Positions 23,142 through 35,400 of a DNA stretch of 64,000 bases are shown here, in pieces (positions within the stretch are counted from its first letter, which is position 1; each line of letters opens with the position of its first letter). Under the pieces are notes generated by a model. That model saw only the letters and a list, made by a program, of their open reading frames with translations. It searched no databases and was not told the origin of the DNA. The position numbers and the translations under genes are program-made. Source of the stretch: Spinacia oleracea (lineage: Eukaryota; Streptophyta; Magnoliopsida; Caryophyllales; Amaranthaceae); the NCBI RefSeq assembly GCF_020520425.1, contig NC_079487.1, positions 104,814,141 to 104,878,140 of the forward strand. The letters are read 5' to 3'.

Positions 23142-26100
23142 TAGGCCTGTTCATCGGTCCAAACCCGGACCGGACCGAACCGGACAGGACCGATGACCAA
23201 AAAAAAAAAATTCTGACCCAAAGACCGGACCGAAAATAATCGGTGCAAGACCGGACCGGACCGATAAAATCGGTCTGAAACCCCGACCGGATCGATTGGA
23301 CCGGTTCAACAAAATTAATATTTTTTTTTTTAACAACACAAAATAACTCAACAAAATTATTATATAGATATATCTAAAGCCCTACTGGTCGTGTATAATA
23401 GTATGGAGTATGGACCATCAGATGGCATGCATGGCTGCGTAGGATTTAAGATCCTAAATCATGTTACTCTGCTTGCTTATGCACATCAGCATATGCAATA
23501 ATGCAAATGCAAGTTGTAACTAATAAGGCATTTAGCCAACTTTTATTAAATAAACAATTTGTCTTCACAAAATCCTCTAATCAGTCTAATGTAATCAAAC
23601 TTTAAAACGTATGAAAAGTCCAAAAGTGTGAAACATGTTCACAAATCAAAAATATATAATACACGCTAAAACTCATATCTTTGTAAAATGAAAACTAAAA
23701 CTAATTGAATAAAGCCTACAGAGGCCGACCAACTTCTTTGAGTATAAAATTATCCGACATTATTAATCTGCATGATTAAAAAAAATAGCATTAGTATTAT
23801 CATAATAAAAAAAGTACGTAATCCATAAAAATAAAACATAGTAGCCAATTATATTTTACTAATATAAAACCTTGACATTTTCTTACCTCAATCATACAAA
23901 AAAGAACTAAAATGTTCATCATTCGTCACCACTTATCGAAGAGTTCTCAAATTCTAACAATTTAAGAATAAAAAATATGTCAGTAGGAAATTCGAAAAAA
24001 AAAAAAATTATATAAAAATATATAAGTAAACAAGGAACATACCCTTCTCAAGTTGCTCTAAATCTTCCAACTTTTCCTCCACATTCAATCTCTCATCGTT
24101 CTCTTTCTTAGGGCGTATCCAATCTTGAGTACAAATAAGAGCTTCTACCATCTACATAAATATGTAAAATTTAAATAAAAGTTAACTAGTAACAAAAAAA
24201 ACATTAATATCAAAGTAGTAATAAAATTACCTTAGTAGTCAAAGAGCTTCTAAATTGATCAAGATGACGACCCCCTGCACTAAATGCAGACTCAGATGCA
24301 ACTGTAGATATAGGAACGGCTAGCACATCGCGAGCTAAACGTGCTAAGATCGGATACCTATGAGCATTCATTTTCCACCAACCTAATATATCCATATCCA
24401 ATTCATGTTCCCCTAACTGCTCATTTAAGTATCTATCAAATTCTGAACTTGAATATCTGTTATCGGTTCTCAACTTTTTCACTTGTTCTTCAATATCTTT
24501 CTTGAGATCAAAGCTAGTAGAATGTGAAGAACTTGCAGAAGTCATCACATCATTATTAGGACTAAAAGCTGCATATATCCTCCTATAGTCATCAAACAAC
24601 TTACACGCTTTATTATGCACTGCTTCACCTAGTTCTTCACCTTTAGTTGTTCCATACATACGATCAAAAACAAGTTTTAAACCTACAAGCTTCACTTTAG
24701 GATCAAGAATAGCCCCCATGTAGATTAACACATTCATCTTCTCAAGTTGCCCCCAATATTTATCAAACTTCTTTTTCATTGTTGTAGCCATTCTCATAAA
24801 ATCTATATTATCACTAGCCATCCACTTATTTAATTGATCTAAAACACGTGCAATATAAAAGAATGTTGAATTGCTAGTCACATACAAGGAGCCAGAAACT
24901 TGTTCATTCAATGTCTTAAACTCCTTCAGAAATAAAGCAAACCCTTCACATACTTTCCAATCATTTTCTGAGGGAGCCCCCGCATTTTCCATTTCAAATT
25001 GTAATTCAATAGGATCTTCATTATCATCTCCAGCAAGCACAGCTTCCAAATCAGAATCTAGTTGGGGATTAGTTGGAATATCCATCCTCCAAAAAATATC
25101 ACGAAACTTCAAGGCTCTATCCAACATGTCAAATGTAGAGTTCCATCTAGTAGGAACATCTAAAGAAGGTGATAATTGGCTTCGCACATATTTTTCAGCA
25201 AGATCTTTAAATAGTTTCAATCTAGAAGGAGAACTCTTAACAAATTTCACAGCATATCTAACTTTATCAATAGATTTCTTGTTATTTTTCAGCCCATCCC
25301 ACACAATAAGGTTAATGATATGAGCAACACACCTCATATGCAAGTAATCCCCATTACCAATGCATGTTGATTTTTTTTGCATCATTTTTTTCAATTCTAG
25401 ACATGCAACATCATTAGAACTTGCATTATCTACGGTCACAGTAAATAATCATCCAAACCCCAATCAACCAAACATTCCTTTACATCTTTAGCAATGGCCT
25501 TACCTTTGTGGCTAAAAATAGGACAAAAATTCAAAATCTTTTTATGTAACTTCCATTCATCATCAATAAAATGAGCAGTGAGGCACATGTAATTGATTTT
25601 CTGATTACTTGTCCATGTATCAGTTGTAACAGAAACCCTTTGACATTTCATTCGCAAAAACTCCTTTAAATTTGTCTTTTCTTTCCCATAAAGTTGCAAA
25701 CAGTCACGAGCAATAGTAAAACGTGATGGTATATGAAATTTAGGACAACAAGTTGCCATAAGATGCCTGAATCCAGGTTTCTCCACATGACGAAAAGGTA
25801 ACTCATCTACTATGATCATGTAAGAAATTGCATCTCTAACATCTTTGACATTCAAAACCCAATTTTTAACATTTGCTTCTCCTCCTCCTCTATCAATGTC
25901 AAACACCAATTCAGCTTGTTTACCTTTCATTTTAGACTTATTTGCAGGATTAGCAGGACATCTTTCCCAATGATATTTCACATTTTTAGAGCCATTAGAA
26001 TGAACATCACAAGCAAAAGTTACCTTTTCACAATACTTACACTCAGCTCTATTCTTCCCTTTTTCCATGCACCCAATATTCAGCTCTCCTCCCTTTTGAG

Positions 26101-27773
26101 CCCTGGATGTATTCTCTTCCCACCATTTTTTGTCTTAATGGTAACAAAGCTTTCGTTGTTTGATCCTTTGTCTCTACAAGGTCATCATCTTGAGACTCAC
26201 CACTACTAACATCTAACGTGGCAGCTCCATGTACTTCTACAAATGATTCTTGAGTTTCTGACTCGGAGATTGATCGTTTACTTCTTTTTGTAGGGCCTGA
26301 CATCTGTAAGAGAAGAATATAATAAAGGAATATTAAAATGTAAAGTAATTGCAAATAAATAATTGGCAAGATTGAGGAATAAATACTTATAATCATTAAT
26401 TCATGGTATCAACGAGATTTATGCATTCATGGTATTAATCTGCTATAGTCTATAGATTTCCTATACATAAACTCAAAGTAAAAGAACTCAAACTGAATAC
26501 GGATTGGCAGATACGGAGTATCAAAGTATGCAAAGTAGTACGAACTTTCCATTACATTAAAAAACACTATGACTCCACTACTCTAAAGTCTAAACTCTAA
26601 ACACTATATACAGCATAACAGCAAGTCAACAAGTATGCATCTCCCATATCAGTTGAGATAAAAGTCTAAGCCATATTAAATTGGGAAGAGTACAGCTACA
26701 TAAATGCTCAAAGCCATAACTCACAAGCCAGTAACAATTCGAATATCGTATCACTAATTCACTATCTCAGTCAAACTCAAAGTTAAATAACACAAACTGA
26801 ATACGGAGTACTCAATTACTCATAATTCAGGAAGTCAAAAATCATAATTGATCACTGGCAATAACATTTATTCAGTTTTAAGATTATTGTAAAAACTTAG
26901 CACCATGAAAAAAAATACACATATACATACTACGTACTCCATAGATAAATACATACAAATTAGTAAAAAAAAAATAGATATTCTTAATTGATTTAAGTAC
27001 CAGTCGCTGATTAGTTAGATGGGAAAAAACTTATACGGTGTAGCAAGAAAAAGGCACCATTAACTAGTTAGGTTATAGGTGGTTATTACTTTATTCCATT
27101 AATTCTTTTGTAAGGTGGGTATTTTATTTGCAGATAAAACACATAGGAATGCCATTAATCGGAATTTTTACATAATAACTTAATTTACATTCATTGAAAA
27201 AGCAAACTACCATTACAATTTACACGCTTTACAACATGAAGGCAGGAAATCGAAACAACAAAACAGCAAACTTGCTAATTAAAAAAACCAGAAAGGCAGG
27301 AAATCGAAGGAACATGAAGGAATTAAGAAAAATTAAGCAACACTTACCAGTTACCACTTTTAAGGAATTGAGATGAAATTGACTAACAAATTGACGATCA
27401 TCTGTAAATACCAACCGGCAGAGAAGAAGATGAATAGCGTTATAGCGTGGAGAGTTAGGGTTATGATGAAGTGATTGCAGTTTTAACTTTTAAGCGCTTA
27501 AAATCTTTTTAATAACCGCAAGCCCGCAAGCCCGCAAGCCCGCAATATGGCAACAATTCAGCGTAATTATTTTTTCAAAAAAAAATTTAATTTTTAAAAA
27601 CCGGTCTTCGGTCCGGTCCGGGTTTTTTTCGGGTTTGGACCGGACCGGACCGAAACCCGAATTTTCATTTTGGAAGACCCGAAGACCGGACCGAAAAAAA
27701 TCGGTCTGGTCCGGTCCGGTCCGGTCCGATCCGGCCTAATTTTTCGGTCCGGACCGATTTTTGCACAGGCCTA
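23142..27773 (-). mobile_element. hAT transposon, full-length, 4.6 kb
   Basis: The element begins TAGGCCTGTTCATCGGTCC and ends with the inverted equivalent, GGACCGATTTTTGCACAGGCCTA. It is flanked by a perfect 8-bp duplication GACATGAC at 23134-23141 and 27774-27781, the hAT hallmark. Both subterminal regions are packed with GGACCGGACCGA-type motifs, the likely transposase binding sites. A CCCGCAAG tandem tract lies near 27513-27543. One transposase gene runs on the minus strand. With intact ends, this copy could be mobilised only if an active transposase is supplied from elsewhere. Confidence 0.95.
23919..26303 (-). pseudogene. hAT transposase (BED zinc finger, hAT dimerisation), frameshifted
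   Basis: The reading starts at 26303 (MSGPTKRSKR). A BED-type zinc finger follows (RAECKYCEKVTFACDVHSN..H..C), then the catalytic RNase H-like domain with VTTDTWTSNQKINYMCLTAH, TVDNASSNDVAC and LDVPTRWNSTFDMLDRAL, and the C-terminal dimerisation motif (DILGWWKMNAHRYPILARLA, VPISTVASESAFSAGGR). Two small introns follow: exons end at 24231, then 24151-24043 (MVEALICTQDWIRPKKENDE) and 23953-23919. The frame shifts twice, once at an A-run near 26130 before the zinc finger and once near 25440 before TVDNASS, so it should not make a full protein. Otherwise conservation is high, suggesting recent loss. Confidence 0.88.
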
Positions 27774-27932
27774 GACATGACAAATGGGTCATCTAGATCG
27801 GGTTTGGATCAGGTTATTTTACTTCAAATCCGGTTCGGATTACGTAGAAATCGGATTAATTGGGTCAGTTTTAACAGTAGCCAGGTAATCGAGAAGGTCA
27901 AGTTAAAATAGGGTGGACCCAAATCTGACATA

Positions 27933-28091
27933 CTCCCTCTGTCCTTTAATACTCGCACCGTTTTGACTGGGTACGCTTGCATGCCAATGCACAACTTTGA
28001 CCACCAATATCTTTAACTACATATTATAAAACTCATAAAAATATTAAAAATTTGAAAATATACATTAGGATGAATCCAACAATATATTATA
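27933..28091. mobile_element. Stowaway-like MITE family A, copy 2, left part
   Basis: This part starts CTCCCTCTGTCCTTTAATAC and runs to CAACAATATATTATA, where the Helitron inserts. Its continuation lies at 30660 to about 30714 (TACTAACATTTG and on), after which the right end of the MITE is lost. Confidence 0.8.
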
Positions 28092-30659
28092 CTAGTCTTA
28101 TATGCACGCGATGCGTGCGAGATAATATCAGAAATTTAAATTGTTTTATTGCAACTAATCACCAAAAATAATAATAGATTATGTAAATAATCTATTTATG
28201 TTTAACAATCTCATTATGTATAGCATATATTATGTATATATGATATCTATGTATAGGATATCAATAAAAAATAATCAGCCATAATTGGCGCATAATTAGC
28301 GATACTATTGCTGTAAATTAGCAACATGATTGCTGATTATCATGGCAGAATATTGCCTTAATTGTACATTGTATATTTATACTCCTAATCTATGAATGCA
28401 AAGATACAGAGTTATCATATCTTACAAATAGTATGCCACAAAATTTGTGGCTTCACTTCTTGGACCGTAGTATTGAATGCTAGATGGTCTCCATAACTGG
28501 ATGTGACTTCACTTCTTAGAACGCAACTCATTTTACTTTTAGCTTATGTTTGAGTAAGAAGTAGATCTGAATTTCTTGACTCCTCTCTTTGGTCGAACGT
28601 ATTCAATGGTGTAAGCGAGTGGTGCTGACGTATTGCAATGATTTACTACTACTACTGGAACCGTCTTTACCACCTTTTGATTCCATTAGAACATTCACTC
28701 TTCACTAAAGAATGAAACCAGAAATCATATGTCAGCAAATATTGCAAAAATATGATATATTTAGGAGTACTTCGAATAAAAACATCAATCACGCTAAATC
28801 ATACGTCACCTTGCAAACTCGAAAACAGGAATTTATGAACATCAATCGCATGCCCGTTGATGAGGGAGTTCAAGAAGCCCAACTGCACAGGGCCCAAAAA
28901 TTTAAAAGGTGTAAGGTTTAAAAAAAGGGCCCAAAAAAATTTACTACATCTATTAATCTATTATACCTTACATTGGAAAGCTGCATTCTCTTTTATCTTC
29001 CTAATGAGGAAAGCCAGCTTCCTCATTGTTTCTCACGCCATCATCATCAATCTTCCATCTTCTTTGCTCTTCCATTTTCTCCAACAATTCTACTTCAAAT
29101 TACTAAAATAAAGTAGTCCAATTCCCATTAATCTCCCAATTGTCAATGGAAAAATACAGATTTTTCTTAATGGCTATGAACATCTAAAAATCAATTCCCA
29201 TTAAATGTTTCTCATCAAACGTTTTGATTTTTTCCAGTAATGTATAATCTTTGTTCCTACTCCTATATTTAATAGAATAACAGTACTCTAATTATACAAA
29301 AATGATGTACACATATAACTGGTGTATTTGAAGAGAAATCAAAAGTTGGAGCAGAGCCTTGGAGGAAGTTCTGAAAATAAATCACTTTGTTACTATATAT
29401 GGCACTTCAATATTGTTAAATTGTTTAAATTTTATTGTGATTTCTAAATTATGAGCTAATTGATACTCAGAGAATGGCCCAATTTTAATTTTAGAACAGG
29501 CCCCTAGAATCTTTAAGAAGGCCCTGATCAGTCGAAAACAGAAATCCAATCGAATTATAATGTAAAACATCAATATCAAAGCCGATTTTATAGGGAAAGA
29601 GTAAACTGAAGACGGGCTTAACTTGTGAAATTAAAACTCAAATTCACAAAATAAAAACTGAGTTTCACATATATTTATTCAAATTACAACGGGTTTTCAT
29701 AAAGTAGATCAAGGAAGACATTGTAAAAATTATAGCCTAATTTCACTAATAATTCAAATTCTTTGGCAGACCTAGTCGAATTGATTAGGTAACCAAAGAA
29801 AATAGCCCAAATATTAAACAAAAACACCACATTCAATTACTTGCCGTTAAAAATAATATAATTAATTTTCTCAAAACATACCTAATTGAAAAACGTAAAC
29901 ACAGTATTGACAATGTTTCAACAATTTCACAGATTCCGACTGCAATTAATAACAAAAAACTTAAATGGAACAAAAACAACAAAAGAAATCAGATCTATAG
30001 AATTAAAACTCAAACAACAGAAAATTACAGCCAAAATTATCAAATACATAAACAGATTGCATGCATAAAATCCTAGATGAAATATCCCTAAACAATTTGC
30101 ATGATATCGAAAATACACAAACTCTAGATCCAAATCAAACAAAAACTATAAATAACAACGATTGAAACGGAACAGTTAAAATCAAATCTAAGATCGGAAA
30201 CATAAAATAAATAGGATCGAAGAAACTTACAGATAAATGGAAAATCAAGGAATGAACCAAAACCAATATCTCCAACCAACAACCCAATCTTCCAGAAAAA
30301 CAAAGACCCCAGAATAATTACGAAATAATTGAAACGCAGATCATAGGAGAGAGAAAATTGAGGCAAAAGATTGGAGGATATGATAGAGAAAATTGCGTGA
30401 GATTGTTGGTGGTGACGGTCAGGAGCAAGGAGGGCCGACCAGACTGATGGTGGCGATGGCGTTGATCGGCGACGGCTGAGCAGGAGGAGAGAAAGTATGA
30501 GAGAGAAAAGTATGTACGCTTAAACAGAGGAAATTCTCGGGTTTTGAATGAAAGGCTGGGGGGTTTAATTAGAAGTGGGGGTAATTTCGTCAATTTACAG
30601 GGGGACACGAAAAGTGGTTTTACCCTTATACCCTCAGCTGTTCCTTTATATAATAGAGA
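28092..30659 (-). mobile_element. Non-autonomous Helitron, 2.57 kb
   Basis: On the minus strand the element begins TCTCTATTATATAAAGG (30659 downward) and ends with a short GC hairpin (GCACGCATCGCGTGC) and CTAG at 28092. It lies between A and T. Comparison with MITE copy 1 at about 18170 shows clean insertion without target duplication, the Helitron signature. I see no Rep/helicase coding, so it is non-autonomous. The 5' part (30180-30540) looks like a captured leader, and a probable hAT-like insert lies at 28888-29526. Confidence 0.88.
28888..29526. mobile_element. hAT-like insert inside the Helitron
   Basis: The segment runs from CAGGGCCCAAAAATT to TTAAGAAGGCCCTG, giving short inverted CAGGGCC ends. 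GGCCC words recur inside each edge. No 8-bp duplication is apparent, so the boundaries are tentative. Confidence 0.35.
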
Positions 30660-30714
30660 TACTAACATTTGTTTTCATATAATAGAAATAAAATAGGGTC
30701 AAAATGAATTATGA

Positions 30715-32424
30715 AAAAGTTGGATCAGCTTTTATTGGCTGTTACTGTAGATCAAAGTTTTCATCCATGGATAAATTTGGAGGTAAGATTTTTTTAAAAA
30801 AAAAAATTGTTAAAAAGTCAAACACGTGCTTGTCACGCGCCAATCAACGCCGGAAAGCAGTGGTTGACTACCGGAAAATCACATTTGGTCCTAATTCACA
30901 ACAAAAAATCTCAATTGGGCCTTCTTTCACAACTTTTTTTTTAAAAGGTCCTTTCTTACAATTTTTGTGTTTTAAAAGATCTTTTCTGACAAATTTTCCA
31001 AAAAAAAAATAACGGCCCTACAACTATAAGAGCACACCATGATGATGGCGCACATGCATGAACTTTTTCTATATATATATACACTCCGTATTTTTTTTAA
31101 AACATTGTTGGCCGTGCGACAACGCTTGCAGGCCTAAGGTCAAGTTAAAGCACAACAACAAGCAACTTTGGGCCAAGCTCGAGGTGGGCTGGCGTGCAGT
31201 AGTAAGCAACTTTGGCCCAGCCTCGCTAGGGCTGGTGCGCTGCAGTAGCAAGCAACGCTAGACCAAGCCCGCGTCAAAGCGCTGCTGTGGGTGGCAGCAA
31301 CTAGCGAGGCAACTTAAGGCCAAGACTTCCTCGTAATTTAAGGGCATACGTAGTATGTTAAAGTGGAGGTCAACAAGTAAGAGTTCGGAAAACTAGTTGT
31401 TGGCAAAGTAAAATGACGAAATAACAAATGTGCAAATCACATCCTTACATTTAAATCATTCTAGACCTTCAGTTGCTAATTCATTTTCTTTTGATTTTCA
31501 TTAGAAAAAATGGCTAGAATTTCAGTTATGTTCATTATATTTTTGTAGGGACCTTTGAAATCTAAAAGAGAACTACTTTGCAAAATACTCATCCATGGAC
31601 CATGATGATGGAGTATAGGCATTTGATATCATTTGGGGAGGCAGAGTGATTAGTGGATAGCATGACGATGGTTGTCATCAAAGGAGTGTATAACTGAATA
31701 TGTAATCATTCTAACATCTTAAGAATGAGCATTTTCCCTTTAATCCAAACTCCATAGTCCTTGAGAATACTTATGGAGCGCAAAAATTGCTACATTGACA
31801 AATTCAGCTGGTTTTCATGTATATAAAACACCGTATTCTCAATACTTTCGTACTACGTATAATTTAATATGCTTTCCATCGAAAGGGGAAAATGATAAAA
31901 AGAAGGTAAATCAATGTGATAAACAAAAATTACAAGCTACTCTGTATAATTATATGTACCGGAATTTAGAGGCAAATCTTTCCCTCCCTTCTACGAGAGA
32001 ACTTCACGCTAGGAAACGCTGATATGCATTCCAACAGTTGTTTGCTTCACTTGTGCAGACCGTTCCGTTACTGGTTTTCACATCAACTAAATAACTTGTC
32101 AACTACAGTACATGCACACAGACAAATCTCACAGGCAAATCAGCAGAGGACTGTTTTCTGATGGTCATACCAAACTCTGTATTCATTTACAAACCACCTC
32201 AACAGCACCAGCAAGTTTCTGATAGAACACAAAACAGTAAACCTCCAATGGCAGAAGAATCAAACAGTCCTTATAAGTGATGCATCACTCGGTTGATATG
32301 CAATAACGTTCTGGTTAGTATGAAGTAGGGAAGACGTACTTGTTTAAAAAATGATGCGTGTATATTTTCCAAGTAAAATTTAAGCTGTTACTCCCACAAC
32401 TTAACAACCATGCTCCGAAGGCTT
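30715..32424. other. Intergenic region downstream of TBL gene
   Basis: I see no gene here. The stretch includes a GC-rich, internally repetitive block at about 31095-31320 with recurring CAGTAGTAAGCAAC-like and GGCCAAGC-like words. T-rich and A-rich runs lie at 30930-31010, and AT-rich DNA follows. Short frames across the GC-rich block on both strands mirror each other and are not convincing genes. Confidence 0.5.
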
Positions 32425-35400
32425 TCAGTTACTAGGGGCCTCAGCTACTAGTGTGGAATTCTTAGAGCGAAGCAATTGCTGCTGCTTCTTAAGGAAGACT
32501 GCATACAGAAGTTCATTCCATGTATCAGGAACACCAGGCAAACACCAATGACTACAGTCTTGCCTGTGAATCGGGGCTGGTTTTGGCCCCAGATAGTAGA
32601 GTGATGAATGAGCCTCTCTTCTCTGTAAAGTCAAATAGGTTACATTCAACAAGTTCACTTTACTCACATGAGATTTGTTTGCATGATCCGCAAGAGCATC
32701 ATTCACAGTATTGAAATGGCCCCAAGTATGGGGCAAGTATGGAGCCGTCAAGTCTGGCATTGTTTCCAAATGACAAGTACCACCAGTTTTCCAGTCGCCT
32801 CCACTGTAGAAGAGATTTCCCTCATTAGTAATTGTTCTTTAAATACAAGAAACTCTAAAACAAGTAAATGAAATTAGAAATCAAGTACAGGCTCCCACCT
32901 AGCTAGGTTTGCAAGGGTCAACCGGTCAAATATAGAGCAAAGTGCACCACGCCAGTTGGCTTTCAATATTTCACTTAATTTCTAGGTTTGGAGAAAGGAA
33001 GAAAACATGGATAGCTAGCTATAATGCCAAACAGGAAGTTACAAATGGATCAAAGGATAAGACATAGGAATCAAGTAAAACCACATTCAAAAACAATACA
33101 TGGGAGATGCTTATCAGGGATCTTGTAAATTACAAAAGCATTAGTAGAGTTCCTTAACAGTTGCAGATAATGATGTAGGTGTTTACCAGTTCCCTTGTTG
33201 TCTAAAGTAGGAAAAACTTTCCTAGTCACACAAGGTGGGTTTGATACTCCTTCCGTATTTAATTAAAAGATATACTTTGACCGGCACGTAGTTTTTGGAG
33301 AGTGAGTTGAATTATTTATTGTAGTAAAAAGATAATGTGAGTAAGTGGTGCAGACCACAAGAAGGAGAGAAATATTTATATAATTGGAAGTGGGGACCAT
33401 GACATGCCAAAAAGGAAAGTGTATCTTTTAATTAAATACGGAGGGAGTATAATGATATCACTAGCTAATATAAATGATATTTATTGCTGTTAAGTAAAAT
33501 CTTACATGGGAAATAGTTAAAGTAGCATATAAACATACCTATAAGTTCCATAACAAAATATAAGCAAGTAACCGATGGAAGACCCAAGTTAATCCAAACA
33601 TTGATGGGTTTAATGATGGAACTACATGATGGACTTCATTTTGTGTCGTGGGCTACCAACTTGTGGAATTAACTTTTGGTCATATTATATGTATACCAAG
33701 TTAATCAAAAATCAATTATATTTGCAACATATAGAAAAATTACTCCCTCCGGTTTTTTTTTATACCCAATTATTGTAGACTCTTGTTTCTAGGAGAGGTG
33801 AGTTAGTGGGCATAAAAAGAATGTGAAAATAGTAAGAGAGAGGTAGTAAAATGGTGCAAAGTATTACTACTTTGTCGAAGCTTGATTTGAAATAAAATGC
33901 CTGATTAACTTTTCCCTCAAAAATGGTGGGTAGGTGTAAGAAAAAAGCGGGTAAAGTAGGAGAGAGAGAGAGAGAGAGACAAGGGGTAAGATTATATAGT
34001 TGCCAAAAATAATATAAAGTAGAAGGCTAGAACAAACAAAGCACCCTCTTATGGGGAAAAAATCAGAGGGAGTATGAAGAAACAAAAAGAATCCTTGCAA
34101 ATTTAGAGGTTTTACGAATTATCTCAAGGAAATTAAGCAAAACTTGATCCATACGGACCATATAGTAGAGCTTATTCAGGACATGGCTCTTGATAGAAAA
34201 CAAGGAATTCTAGAATCTATGCGACAAAGAGGATCATGTTATATTGTTTTTTTAGGCTTTTATGCAGTGTGTGTAAACCCTTGTGCATGTTTATCCTATG
34301 TGATACCTCATTGTTATTGATTTAGCTCTTTTAGTTTCTACCTCCCCCTCCTGCGTTCTTCCTACCTCTGTAGAAAGAATGGTTGTAGACTGGTTGACTC
34401 TAACCCTTTAGTTGAACACTCTTTCTCGACTTTTCTATAGGTCGTACCTTTCATAAATTCATAGACAAACCTTTACTAATTTCCTATAACTATTCAGGAA
34501 AAGAGATCGTACATTTGAACCTCCTAACCCTCTAATAGAGAGATTGTTACAACCAAATTTACGATACATGTCGCAAATATTGTTCTTGGTATTTCTCTTG
34601 TACAATGATTTACGTTTGGTCTTTGGAGCTTTACATCTAAACAGATCAGCAGTGAATGGCAAAATTTCCAAATAGGCATCTTCATCCAAGAGCCAATGAT
34701 AAAAAAAACAAATGATTTTTCTTTCACCCAAAGAGAGACTAAAAGATAAGCTTAAAGGTAGTGGAGTAACAATTAACCCTTTCATTTGACCAATTAACGC
34801 CTATAAAGAGGACAAAATGCCAATAAAAATCCAGTTAAGGTCTAATTTTAAATCCGATCCACGCATGAAAAATAAATACGACCCCTTGTTCACTAAGATG
34901 GTTACTCCTCTTTATGTTGACTGAGCATCAGATCGCTAAATCGTGGCCTACAGTCACTAGGAGTGAAGACAAGTTCAATACAGTTATAGTTTACCTTCTA
35001 AGCTTAATAGCATTTTACACTAGATGCAATTTAGGAATGAGTTTGATAAATCCATTTTTATTTTATTGATAATGCTATTTAATATTGGTTTCCTTTTATG
35101 TTGAATTTCATGTCTCCCATTTTTCTACGTCGTAAATATAGTTCACTTGTTTGTGTAAAATCATTTGGACTACAAAGTACCCCACAACATAGGTGTGGCA
35201 AAGATGATGTATATAGAGGTGAATGTGTGGTAATAAAAGAAGAAGACAAAAATGAAGAGATCCGCAATAGGGTTGGAGTTGCAGTTATCAAGGATAAGAT
35301 GAAAGAGAACCAACTTAGAGGCTTAGATAGGTCCAATGCAAATATTAAGAGGCACCTATTCGAAAAATGGAAAATTGAAATGACTGAAACTTCAAAAGTA

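Noticed and set aside
24871-25323. 150-residue plus-strand frame
   Set aside because: It is the antisense shadow of the hAT transposase.
30318-30668. 116-residue minus-strand frame at the Helitron head
   Set aside because: It overlaps the Helitron terminus, begins inside it and has no recognisable domain. It is better explained as leader-like non-coding DNA.
34459-34785. 108-residue minus-strand frame
   Set aside because: It lies within TBL intron 3 and contains no motif I recognise. The composition is AT-rich and not clearly coding.
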